Origin: Bacteroidia bacterium
GTDB lineage: Bacteria > Bacteroidota > Bacteroidia > 2-12-FULL-35-15
Direction of reading: 5' to 3'
DNA length: 62,571 bases
NCBI GenBank assembly: GCA_020051175.1
Contig: JAGVJJ010000059.1
Coordinates: 1-62,571 of the forward strand
Shown: positions 16,618 to 25,157 of the stretch, piece after piece
Position numbering within the stretch: position 1 is the stretch's first letter
Layout of the letters: every line of letters begins with the position of its first letter
The notes under the pieces: model-generated
What the model was told of the DNA's origin: nothing
What the model saw: only the letters and a program-made list of their open reading frames with translations
Databases searched by the model: none
Made by a program: the position numbers and the translations under genes

Positions 16618-17886
16618 ATGAACATACTTATCAAATCCGCTCGTATTGTAGAACCCGGTTCATCTTATAACGGAAAGGTGATGGACATTTTAATTGAAAA
16701 CGGGATCATAACATCCATTGCTTCTAAAATAAGCCCTAAGAAAAGTATTAAAACAATTGAAGCCGATAATCTTCATGTATCCACCGGCTGGCTGGATATG
16801 CAGGTGAGCTTCTGTGATCCGGGCTATGAGCATAAGGAAGATTTAAGTAGCGGTGTGAAGGCCGCTGTAGCGGGCGGATTCACTGGTGTTGCTGTTGTTT
16901 CTTCTACAAACCCTCCTATACACTCAAAAGCAGAGGTAGAGTATATAAAGAATAAAACAGCCGGTTCTATTGTAGATGTATATCCCGTTGGTGCTTTATC
17001 CTATAAACAGGAAGGGAAAGATATTTCCGAAATGTACGATATGCACCTTGCAGGGGCCGTAGCATTTTCGGATGATAAAAAAGCAATTCACGATGCAGGT
17101 CTGCTGATGCGTGCGCTTCTTTACGCTCAGAATTTTGGCGGGGTTATCATGACACATTGTGATGAAAAAGCTATATCGCTCGAAGGTAAGATGAACGAAG
17201 GCGTTACATCCACCATGCTTGGATTGAAAGGAATACCAGCACTTGCCGAGGAGATGATGGTGAACCGCAATATTTTTCTTGCGGAATACACAAAGGCTCC
17301 AGTTCACATTTCAAATATTTCTACTCAAAAGTCGGTAGCGCTTATCAAACAGGCAAAAGCCAACGGATTGAAAATTACTGCATCTGTAAATGCATACAGT
17401 ATTGCTTTGGATGAAACTGCACTAACAGGATTTGACAGTAACTATAAATTGAATCCTCCTTTGCGAACTAAGGCGGACATTGAAGCATTGCGAAACGGTA
17501 TTGCGGATGGCACTATAGATGCTATTACCAGCGATCACCGTCCGCAGGATATAGAATCAAAAGATGTAGAGTTTGATTATGCTTCCAATGGAATGATAGG
17601 ATTGGAGAGTGCTTTCGGGCTTATCAATTCCAACAGGGAAAAGATAAAGCTGGAAACGATCATAAAAGCCTTAACAGTAAACCCACGAAATATATTGAAA
17701 CTAGCTCAACCTAAAGTAGCTGAAGGGCAAGAAGCTAACCTTACCTTGTTCAATCCGGATTCGGAGTGGATGTTTGAGAAAAAGGCCATTCAGTCGAAGT
17801 CTGCAAATACACCGTTTATTGGAACTACATTTAAGGGAAAAGTCCTTGGTATCGTGAATAAAAAGCAGTTTAAGGGAATTGTTTAA
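16618..17886 (+). CDS. Dihydroorotase-like protein, probably catalytically impaired
   Basis: 422 residues, the usual length of class I dihydroorotases in the amidohydrolase superfamily. The active-site HxH plus R-x-P-G motif that normally reads D-x-H-V-H-x-R-x-P-G is here D-M-Q-V-S-F-C-D-P-G, so both metal-binding histidines and the substrate arginine are missing. Later positions are partly kept: M-T-H-C-D, P-V-H-I-S-N-I-S (one His lost) and I-T-S-D-H-R-P near residue 300. The fold should be intact, but hydrolysis of dihydroorotate is doubtful. By analogy with known inactive PyrC homologues it may be a structural or regulatory subunit. It lies directly after the BatA gene. Confidence 0.85.
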   Translation: MNILIKSARIVEPGSSYNGKVMDILIENGIITSIASKISPKKSIKTIEADNLHVSTGWLDMQVSFCDPGYEHKEDLSSGVKAAVAGGFTGVAVVSSTNPPIHSKAEVEYIKNKTAGSIVDVYPVGALSYKQEGKDISEMYDMHLAGAVAFSDDKKAIHDAGLLMRALLYAQNFGGVIMTHCDEKAISLEGKMNEGVTSTMLGLKGIPALAEEMMVNRNIFLAEYTKAPVHISNISTQKSVALIKQAKANGLKITASVNAYSIALDETALTGFDSNYKLNPPLRTKADIEALRNGIADGTIDAITSDHRPQDIESKDVEFDYASNGMIGLESAFGLINSNREKIKLETIIKALTVNPRNILKLAQPKVAEGQEANLTLFNPDSEWMFEKKAIQSKSANTPFIGTTFKGKVLGIVNKKQFKGIV

Positions 17887-17951
17887 CAGCGGCTTACCGT
17901 TTCTGACTTTTGAATTTGTATGTTGGCAGTGTGAGCGTGTCTGATAACGAC

Positions 17952-19862
17952 TTAATTTCCACCAATCACCAATTGATTGTTATCGTCATACTTCAGCTGT
18001 TCATTATCAAGTAACCACTGGATGGTGCGCAGCCGCTTGTCCTCATTGCCTTCAGTTACTGAGTTTACCAGTGTTATAAGTGGCATGGGGTGAACAGAAA
18101 GCAGCTCCCGGACCTGACGACTGATGTTCTCAAACTCGTCCGTATGCAATGTTTTTTTATTTTCTTCAAGACAAACATCGCATTGATTGCAGCGTTTGGT
18201 GTTGGTTTCACCAAAGTAAGCCAACAACAGCTGGCTACGGCATTTATGGTTGCTGCCAGCATAATGTAGTACTGCTTCCATGCGCTCAATAGCACGTTGC
18301 TTAAGGAAAACAAAATTTTCTTTTGAAAGTGTAAGGTTCTTAACATCCACACGTTCCTGCTCCAGGGTAAGCTGCGGAAGCTCTGTTTGAGGCGCATATA
18401 TGATAACCTGTTGCTGGTGCAGGTAGTTCAGTCTTTTCACGATTTCATCGCGCGTGGTGCCAGCTTTTTTTGCTAAATCAAATTCATTGATTTTTGCAAA
18501 ATTATCGAACAGCCCTGAATAGGAGCGTAACAGGAGCTTTATAAAAATATCGAAGGCGGGAGATGCAATCTGGAACTTATACAAATCTTCGCGGTTGAGC
18601 TCAATCTTAATACGTGAGGGTTGGAATACGGCTTCAGTAGTGGAAAGGTAACCTTCCTTTTCAAGAAATTTCAGGCTGTTATAAACCGTAAGTGCATTTA
18701 GTTTGTAACGCTCGCAAAGTGCTACAATATCCAGGTTGAAGGTAGCACCTGCTCCCGATCCTGATGGAAGCTGGTAATAATTGGCTAGTGCCTGGTAGGT
18801 TTGCTTTATTTCCTCTAATGTTGGAAAGTTGGTAGTAATGCTGCGTTCCAGCTCTATTTTGTCGCTTTCATTGTAAAGGAGTACAGCATAAGCTTTCTGT
18901 TCGTCACGCCCAGCGCGCCCCGCTTCCTGAAAATATGCTTCCAGGGAATCCGGTAAATCAATGTGTACCACAAAACGCACATCGGGCTTGTCAATTCCCA
19001 TTCCGAATGCGTTGGTACACACAATCACCCGTGTTTTATTCTGCATCCAGTTGTTCTGTTTTTTGTCACGTGTTTGTGCATCCAGACCGGCATGATAGAA
19101 GTCCGCATCAATTTTATTGCTGCGAAGGTAGGCGGCAATTTCCTGGGTTTTTTTACGGTTACGTACATATACAACCCCTGTTCCGCGCAGGCTCGATGCA
19201 ATTTTTACCAGTCGTGTCAACTTGTCGTCTTCCTGAATTACTACATAAGAAAGGTTTGTGCGTTCGAAGCTTTTTTGTAAAACATTGGGCTTTTTAAAAT
19301 GCAGCTTCTGCTGTATATCTTTCACCACTTCTTCCGTAGCGGTTGCTGTTAACGCAAGTACAGGCACACCTGGCAGCAGCTCTTTTAAGGCAGCAATTTT
19401 AAGGTAGCTTGGCCTGAAGTCGTAACCCCATTGCGATATGCAGTGCGATTCGTCAATAGCAATCAGGTTGACTTTCATGCGTTGCAGCCGTACTTTTACA
19501 ATCTCTGTTTCCAGTCGTTCCGGTGAGAGGTAAAGAAATTTAATTGCTCCATGCACACAATTGTCCAGGGCAATATCAATCTCTTTCCTATGCATGGCTG
19601 AAGTAATGGCGATGGCTTTAATCCCTTTTTTTATAAGGTTTTCCACCTGATCCTTCATCAGTGCTATAAGCGGTGAAATTACAATGCATATCCCATCTTT
19701 GGCCATTGCAGGTACCTGGAAACAAATGGACTTTCCTCCGCCTGTTGGCAGCAAAGCCAATGTATCATTGCCATTCAGAACAGAGGTGATAATATCTTCC
19801 TGTAAAGGGCGGAAATTCTTATAACCCCAGTATTGCTCTAATATGTTATGAATGGGGAGCAT
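17952..19862 (-). CDS. recQ: RecQ-family ATP-dependent DNA helicase
   Basis: 636 residues. A superfamily 2 helicase core: Walker A T40-G-G-G-K-S45, motif Ia ISPLIALMKDQV, motif II D137-E-S-H140, Q-W-G-Y-D-F-R-P, motif III L-A-L-T-A-T-A-T, the second RecA fold with R-V-I-V-C-T-N-A-F-G-M-G-I-D-K-P-D and the arginine finger region Q-E-A-G-R-A-G-R-D. The RQC zinc site follows (cysteine in H-K-C-R-S-Q and three in R-C-N-Q-C-D-V-C). A winged-helix part follows, but no clear HRDC domain is visible. RecQ unwinds DNA in 3'-5' direction during recombinational repair. It is convergent with the dihydroorotase-like gene. Confidence 0.95.
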   Translation of the reverse strand: MLPIHNILEQYWGYKNFRPLQEDIITSVLNGNDTLALLPTGGGKSICFQVPAMAKDGICIVISPLIALMKDQVENLIKKGIKAIAITSAMHRKEIDIALDNCVHGAIKFLYLSPERLETEIVKVRLQRMKVNLIAIDESHCISQWGYDFRPSYLKIAALKELLPGVPVLALTATATEEVVKDIQQKLHFKKPNVLQKSFERTNLSYVVIQEDDKLTRLVKIASSLRGTGVVYVRNRKKTQEIAAYLRSNKIDADFYHAGLDAQTRDKKQNNWMQNKTRVIVCTNAFGMGIDKPDVRFVVHIDLPDSLEAYFQEAGRAGRDEQKAYAVLLYNESDKIELERSITTNFPTLEEIKQTYQALANYYQLPSGSGAGATFNLDIVALCERYKLNALTVYNSLKFLEKEGYLSTTEAVFQPSRIKIELNREDLYKFQIASPAFDIFIKLLLRSYSGLFDNFAKINEFDLAKKAGTTRDEIVKRLNYLHQQQVIIYAPQTELPQLTLEQERVDVKNLTLSKENFVFLKQRAIERMEAVLHYAGSNHKCRSQLLLAYFGETNTKRCNQCDVCLEENKKTLHTDEFENISRQVRELLSVHPMPLITLVNSVTEGNEDKRLRTIQWLLDNEQLKYDDNNQLVIGGN

Positions 19863-19931
19863 GGAAACTTATATGAATTTATTTTAATAATCGTGTACTG
19901 TGGACTTGCAGGATTTTTAAGTTCTTGTGAT

Positions 19932-22451
19932 TTACATTACATTGATTTTTCGGACAGTTTTTTCAGTTTCAGTCGAAATTTCAACAAAGTAAATGCCTTT
20001 TGCTTCACGGCTTATATCAATTTTATAGTTCCCGGTGGTAACAGAAGGTACGGTTTTTACCGCAACCGTTTTGCCAAGAAGATTGGTCACTTTTACTGTT
20101 ATGTCTGAAGTTTTGGCAAGGTTTGCAGCAATGTTAAATTCCCCGTTGTTTGGATTTGGGTAAAGGTTAAAAGAGGCATTAAAGTCTGTATCACCAACGG
20201 AAGTATTGTTGAAGATATTCACGTTGTCAATATAGATGGACTGTCCCCATCCGCTTTTGTTCTCAATCGCTATTTTCAAAGCGGTTTCACCTGAGTAATT
20301 ATTCAGGCTGATGGTTTCAGTGCGCCACTGTGTTGATGTAGGGGTAAAGCTGCCTGTATTGTCTGGTGCTGTAGCTAAGGCACTGTTACCCTTAGCGTAA
20401 AGGCGGGTCCAGGATGAACCGCAGTCAGTGCTTACGGAAACGATAAGTGAATCATGATAGGTGCTATTATAACGTGCATAAGCCACATCAAAAGTAAGGT
20501 TGATGGGTGGTGTAATGGTGCTCAGGTTTAGGTAAGGGGAGTAGATATAATCACTTTGCCCTGTAATGTCGCTTTGAGTATTGTTATTCATTTTAGCGCA
20601 GGAAGTGCTTGCCCCAAAACCACCGCTAGTGCTGATTTTTGTCCAGGTGGTATTGGAATTGGGGTTACCAACCGTCCAGTTGATGGATGGAAAAATAGTT
20701 TCGAATGATTCTGATTGAGGCCCTATTACCACAGGAGAGGGGCTAATAATAGAGAAAGAAGTAGTGGACGAGTCATTGGCCGTGTTCTGTTCCAGGTTAC
20801 CATTGGGATTTGAAGTGTAGGATAAAAAGTTATGAAGACCTACAACAAGTCCGCTGATTGCCGGTAATGTAATTGTAGTTGAGCCATTGGTGTTAAGGGT
20901 ACCTGTCCAGCTATACGTTTCAACAGGACCGCCATCCATCTGGCAGTGGATGGTGCAGGAATCAAGGGTAGCAGAACCATAATTGCGAAGTACAACCTGT
21001 GGTATAACCGTACCATCACAGCTTGCATAACCGGTAACTGGATTTGATATAGCTTGTATAGCAGCATCCAGTGCGTAGGCGGGAGGTGTTGCATTGGGAT
21101 CATAGCCATCAATAAAGGTTGCGCCTGTATTTCCCGGATCAAGCCATACCATAAGCTGAGTGCTGCTGGTACCTCCACCCAGCCATGAGCTGCTGAATTT
21201 GCCATAATAATCATTCATATTGGCGGCTGAAGCTGTGCAGGAAGATGGCCCTCCGAAAAGCTGGCCGACAATTCTTTTGTTTTGGTCAAAAAGGGGGGAG
21301 CCGGAAGAGCCTGGCTCTGTACAGGCTGTCGTCCACTGGCCTGTTTTCCAGCAATCGGCACTGTTATAGGTGGCCGATATGGTAGCGTTTGCTGCCTCAG
21401 AAATCTTTTTGATATCGCCACTAGGATGATGTATAGCTATGGCTGAGGTAGCCGGAATGTTGATTGCCGACCAGCCATTGAAATAAGGTGTATAGCTTGC
21501 CGGCACTGTTCCACCGCTTAGCCCACCCGTAATTTCAACAAGACAAAAGTCGGTTCCCGCATCTCGTGCCCTGAGCGTTGATGTGCTTAAGGACTGAGCT
21601 GTAGAAGGAGAGGATCCTGGATTGGTGCAGCCCGGTGCTTCCCAGTTAAAACGGAACACCCAAGTGGCCCAGTCGTTGCTGCCACTGCAATGGTTTGCTG
21701 TAAGTACGTACGGTTTACCATCCTGTGGTACATCGTTTACAAGCGAGCCAGTACAAAATTCATCACCATTTACTACCAGACAAACCACTCCTCGTTTTTG
21801 GTCCTGCCAGTTGGAGCCCAGCGGACAATTAACATTCACCTGGCAGGAGCCTGCATCACCAAAGGATTTTGCAGCATACTCTTCAACACCTCTGTACCCA
21901 TGGGTAACACGGAATAATTTAAGATGCCCCTGACCCGATACTGCTGCCGGTTCATAATATTCCAGCACCAGTGATGAACCTGGCAATAAATCTGTTGCAA
22001 AGCGGTTGCTGGCATCGTTATTAATGCTGGTGAATGCACCTATTACGTGCTGGTGATCTTCAGTAAAAATAAATAAGCTTGCACCTTCAGGAATAAAAAA
22101 GTCATCAAAGGCAAGGTTCAGCGAAAGTGCGCCCTCCGATTGAATGCCCATTTGCCATAGCCGGTCACCATTTTCAAGCATTGTCCACTGCCCTGAATTA
22201 TTAAGGTCATAGCTTACAAAATGATTGAACCCGAAACGGAATGGCCCTTTACTTTGATCGTTAATGGCATCCTGGCTGCGAAGGGCTTTTATATCAACAG
22301 CAGGCATCGTTTTTACCTGCAAAGGCTGAGCAGGCTGAAAAAATTTATTGAAGCTGTATGGTTTGCCACCCTGGCTAAGCTGGGCGGAAGCGGTATTTAC
22401 AAGAAATAAAAAGCAAAAAAGGTAAGCGCTTGCTAGTATAGACTTTTTCAT
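19932..22451 (-). CDS. Secreted lysyl-endopeptidase-like serine protease with T9SS domain
   Basis: About 839 residues from the ATG at 22451 (an upstream TTG at 22460 is less likely). A signal peptide ends at TASAQ, and a pro-region follows to about 200. The trypsin-like domain carries the triad in LTANHC (about 249), AGTDF (about 300) and EPGSSGSPLF (about 385), as in Achromobacter lysyl endopeptidase. Then come a CARDB-like Ig domain (about 465-570), a MAM-like jelly roll (about 580-745) and a T9SS sorting domain (YPNPNNGEF ... KGIYFVEIS). It should cleave proteins outside the cell; lysine specificity is an inference. Its smaller paralogue lies next upstream. Confidence 0.92.
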   Translation of the reverse strand: MKKSILASAYLFCFLFLVNTASAQLSQGGKPYSFNKFFQPAQPLQVKTMPAVDIKALRSQDAINDQSKGPFRFGFNHFVSYDLNNSGQWTMLENGDRLWQMGIQSEGALSLNLAFDDFFIPEGASLFIFTEDHQHVIGAFTSINNDASNRFATDLLPGSSLVLEYYEPAAVSGQGHLKLFRVTHGYRGVEEYAAKSFGDAGSCQVNVNCPLGSNWQDQKRGVVCLVVNGDEFCTGSLVNDVPQDGKPYVLTANHCSGSNDWATWVFRFNWEAPGCTNPGSSPSTAQSLSTSTLRARDAGTDFCLVEITGGLSGGTVPASYTPYFNGWSAINIPATSAIAIHHPSGDIKKISEAANATISATYNSADCWKTGQWTTACTEPGSSGSPLFDQNKRIVGQLFGGPSSCTASAANMNDYYGKFSSSWLGGGTSSTQLMVWLDPGNTGATFIDGYDPNATPPAYALDAAIQAISNPVTGYASCDGTVIPQVVLRNYGSATLDSCTIHCQMDGGPVETYSWTGTLNTNGSTTITLPAISGLVVGLHNFLSYTSNPNGNLEQNTANDSSTTSFSIISPSPVVIGPQSESFETIFPSINWTVGNPNSNTTWTKISTSGGFGASTSCAKMNNNTQSDITGQSDYIYSPYLNLSTITPPINLTFDVAYARYNSTYHDSLIVSVSTDCGSSWTRLYAKGNSALATAPDNTGSFTPTSTQWRTETISLNNYSGETALKIAIENKSGWGQSIYIDNVNIFNNTSVGDTDFNASFNLYPNPNNGEFNIAANLAKTSDITVKVTNLLGKTVAVKTVPSVTTGNYKIDISREAKGIYFVEISTETEKTVRKINVM

Positions 22452-22538
22452 TTTGGACAAATTAAATTTGATACTGTTAAATTTAGCGAAAAATTATTTG
22501 AAAACCAAGTTAGATCCGAGAAGTAGTGATACTACAAA

Positions 22539-22574
22539 GCAAAAGGGCTTTTATTATCTAAAAACCCTTTTGCA
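22539..22574 (-). terminator. Hairpin after the second protease gene
   Basis: GCAAAAGGGCTTTT pairs with AAAAACCCTTTTGC (one mismatch) around ATTATCT. It lies 42 bases past the stop of the 22616-24298 gene. On the minus strand only a short T run (TTTG) follows, so efficiency may be low; read-through to the first protease gene is possible. Confidence 0.5.
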
Positions 22575-22615
22575 AATACTATTATGCAGCACATTTGGTG
22601 TGCTGTTTTAAGTTC

Positions 22616-24298
22616 TTATTTTGATGTGATAACGATGGTTTTAACCTCTGTTTTTGAACCTGTATTCAGGTGAACGAAATAAATCCCTTCAGGTTGATTA
22701 GTTAGGTCAAGCTGATAAGTGCCGTTTGCAAAATTGCCGGTTTTTAGGTGGTAAACTTTTTGTCCGATATAGCTGAACACAGTAATTTCAGAAATAGAGG
22801 CATGTTCCAGTTTAACAGCAACCGTAAAAAGGCCATTGTTTGGGTTAGGATAAACGGACAAGCTGCTTTGGTTACCGGTAAGCTCATCAACTCCCACCCC
22901 GGTACATTGATTGTTCATTCCATTTAAACTGGAAACACCGGAATTTGTAGGATCCAGCCACGGTTTAAGCTGTCTCGCATTTGTGGTTCCATTGGTAGCC
23001 CAGTGATAGGACATTTTGCCATAGGAATCAGGCTGGTTTTGCCCGTTTGGCTGTACGCTGTTGCAATAGGAACTGCCACCTGTAAGGGTTCCAACAATTT
23101 GTCCGCTGGCGTTGAATAAGGGCGAACCGGATGAGCCACCTTCTGTAACACCCCAGCCATTTGTTGTGCCGGTCCAGTGTACCCTCCAGTGTGTACCGGC
23201 AACTTGTCCACCCCAGGAAGAAGAGGATGCAGTACCAGTAGTTTTAGATATTTTTTTGTTGCTGCCACTTGGGTGGTGAATGCAGATGGAGCCAGAAACA
23301 GGTGCTGTTGTTGCTTTGCTCCAACCGTTAAAGTATACATTTGACCACCAGGTAGGTTTTGTAGTGGCATTCATTTGTACGAGCAGGAAATCTGAGCCGG
23401 AATCACCTCCATTGTCATTTGAGTCAGCTCTTTTTGTACAACCCGTAAATACGTTATTTACGGTGCCGAAGTTGTCGGATTGTCCGGCACATTGTGTGGC
23501 TTCATAATTGAAGTAGAATTTCCAGCCATTAAAATCGGAAGTGGTGCAATTTACCCCGCAATGGAAGGCTGTTAAAATATAACGTTTACAATCCATAGCT
23601 GTGTTGTTTATGAGAGAGCCGGAGCAATAGCCTATCTGGCTACCTTCTTTTACCTGTATACGTACAACCCCTCTTTTTTCATCCTGCCAGTTGTCGCCTT
23701 CAGGGGTGCAGATTACATTTACCTGGCAATCATCAGCCATGGAAAGCCCGCGGTATTTATGCCCCAGGGATGTAATTCTTAGGCTACCCTGTTCTTTTAC
23801 TGCAACAGGTTCAAAATATTCAATCACACTTTCCTCACCGTTTATAAATTCAGTAGAGAACAATTGGTTGCCCTGATTGTCCAGGTAGGTGAATGACCCA
23901 AGCATTTGTTTACGATCGGGTGAATAAACGTGCATGGTTGCACCTTCAGGAATATAAAAATTATCGAAAAACAGGGAAGTTGCCAGTGCTCCATTGGATT
24001 TAAGGGCCAGACGCCATACCCTGTCGCCATTTGGGAGATTGGTCCATGTTCCTGCATTGAGCAGGGTAAGGTTAAGGTCAAAAGCACGGGCGAAACGAGG
24101 ATAATTTCCCATTTTTTCAAAAGTTTCTGCTGCAGCAAGATCCTCAGAAAAGTCGTGAGCAGGCATTATAACCTGAGGAAGATTGTCTGTAAGTGTGTGA
24201 TTTGTACTGTATGCAGCTATACCAGGATTTTCCTGTGCAGAAAGAAAGGATACAAATACAAAAGAGGCGGATAAAAGTAATGCGTTAATTTTTTTCAT
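22616..24298 (-). CDS. Secreted lysyl-endopeptidase-like serine protease, shorter paralogue, T9SS
   Basis: 560 residues. A signal peptide (ending F-L-S-A-Q), a pro-region and a trypsin-like domain with the triad in LTAFHCGV (about residue 244), SGSDFLLVQM (about 304) and EGGSSGSPLF (about 393). The domain order matches the longer neighbour, including the N-terminal N-G-D-R-x-W-x-L/M-x-I/L block and I-P-E-G-A, but without the CARDB and MAM-like modules: the T9SS sorting domain (VYPNPNNGLF ... GIYFVHL) follows directly. The two genes are evidently an old tandem duplication. Both products are expected at the surface or in the medium as nutrient-acquiring proteases. Confidence 0.92.
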   Translation of the reverse strand: MKKINALLLSASFVFVSFLSAQENPGIAAYSTNHTLTDNLPQVIMPAHDFSEDLAAAETFEKMGNYPRFARAFDLNLTLLNAGTWTNLPNGDRVWRLALKSNGALATSLFFDNFYIPEGATMHVYSPDRKQMLGSFTYLDNQGNQLFSTEFINGEESVIEYFEPVAVKEQGSLRITSLGHKYRGLSMADDCQVNVICTPEGDNWQDEKRGVVRIQVKEGSQIGYCSGSLINNTAMDCKRYILTAFHCGVNCTTSDFNGWKFYFNYEATQCAGQSDNFGTVNNVFTGCTKRADSNDNGGDSGSDFLLVQMNATTKPTWWSNVYFNGWSKATTAPVSGSICIHHPSGSNKKISKTTGTASSSSWGGQVAGTHWRVHWTGTTNGWGVTEGGSSGSPLFNASGQIVGTLTGGSSYCNSVQPNGQNQPDSYGKMSYHWATNGTTNARQLKPWLDPTNSGVSSLNGMNNQCTGVGVDELTGNQSSLSVYPNPNNGLFTVAVKLEHASISEITVFSYIGQKVYHLKTGNFANGTYQLDLTNQPEGIYFVHLNTGSKTEVKTIVITSK

Positions 24299-24350
24299 AT
24301 GTTTAAAAAACTGTCAGATTATTTAAAAAATCATAAAGCAAATAGCTGCT

Positions 24351-24839
24351 TTATTTAGTTGTAGCATAAGTCGCCTTTTTATCTCCAAGCTTTAATACTA
24401 CCGTGTTTTTTCCAGGGTATTTTAAATTATTAATATTGAATTTAAGTTCTTGCATAATGAGTTTACGACAGGCGTCACCGTTGCCGGTGTGCCTTAAACA
24501 TAAAGAAAGCTGCGGGGGCAGGGATTTGGCATACATACCGTTTGAATACAATTCAAAACTGTGCTCTTTACAACCGCCAGAGTAGTTGACGAAAACCGAC
24601 AATGTATCATTTGTAACTTTAATACTGTCCACATTGTACATTGAACCGGTATTGGTCATATCGGTTTCTGCATTTACAATAGCATTTTTTACTTCAGGTT
24701 GGGCAGCTGTCGCTTTCGTCTCACTTTTTTCGGTGGATACGACAACTGACGAAGTGTTGGTTTGGCTTATTTGCTTTTTATGGCAGGAAAAAAATAAAAC
24801 GGCAGATAAAAAGAATACCCCTGTAAATTTAATATACAT
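24351..24839 (-). CDS. Small lipoprotein, unknown function
   Basis: 162 residues. The N-terminal signal peptide ends in a lipobox (L-F-F-S-C, cysteine at residue 19), followed by a Ser/Thr/Lys-rich linker. The globular part (about residues 55-160) has a Y-S-G-G-C-K-E-H-S-F-E-L-Y motif and two later cysteines (S-L-C-L-R-H-T, D-A-C-R-K-L), possibly disulphide bonded. I have seen this kind of G-G-C-x-x-H lipoprotein in Bacteroidota but cannot name a family or role. It lies 52 bases upstream of the shorter protease gene on the same strand, so it may be co-transcribed with it. Confidence 0.7.
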   Translation of the reverse strand: MYIKFTGVFFLSAVLFFSCHKKQISQTNTSSVVVSTEKSETKATAAQPEVKNAIVNAETDMTNTGSMYNVDSIKVTNDTLSVFVNYSGGCKEHSFELYSNGMYAKSLPPQLSLCLRHTGNGDACRKLIMQELKFNINNLKYPGKNTVVLKLGDKKATYATTK

Positions 24840-25157
24840 TTTTACTTAATGTTTATCCAAATATAAATTTTTAAAATCAAATAAACAAGCATTCAAAGCA
24901 CTTTCAGAGCTATATGAGACTAATTTTATGAACAAAGAATAGTAGTGAAAGGCAAATTATCGATGAACATGCTTTGAACCCCGATTAGAATATGGAATGA
25001 GAGGTCAGGAATAATTCTTTTTTAAAACACTGATTTTTAATTGAATAGATATTTAAAGTAGCTGTATTCTAAACATAAAAAATCCCGGCTGCATAATTGC
25101 AACCGGGATAAAAAATGGCAGTTTTTTATTTTTAACTAATTGATTACTAAAACATTG
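24840..25157. other. Intergenic region, 318 bases
   Basis: No ORF of substance on either strand. It holds the terminator of the adhesin-like gene at 25082-25109 and presumably the promoter of the minus-strand lipoprotein near 24840-24900, which I cannot pinpoint. No repeat wording of the ATAACCA or TTCGTAA type was found. Confidence 0.6.
25082..25109 (-). terminator. Terminator of the 911-residue adhesin-like gene
   Basis: On the minus strand ATCCCGGTTGC pairs with GCAGCCGGGAT (one mismatch) around AATTAT, followed by a TTTTTT tract. It is 49 bases past the stop at 25158. Confidence 0.85.
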
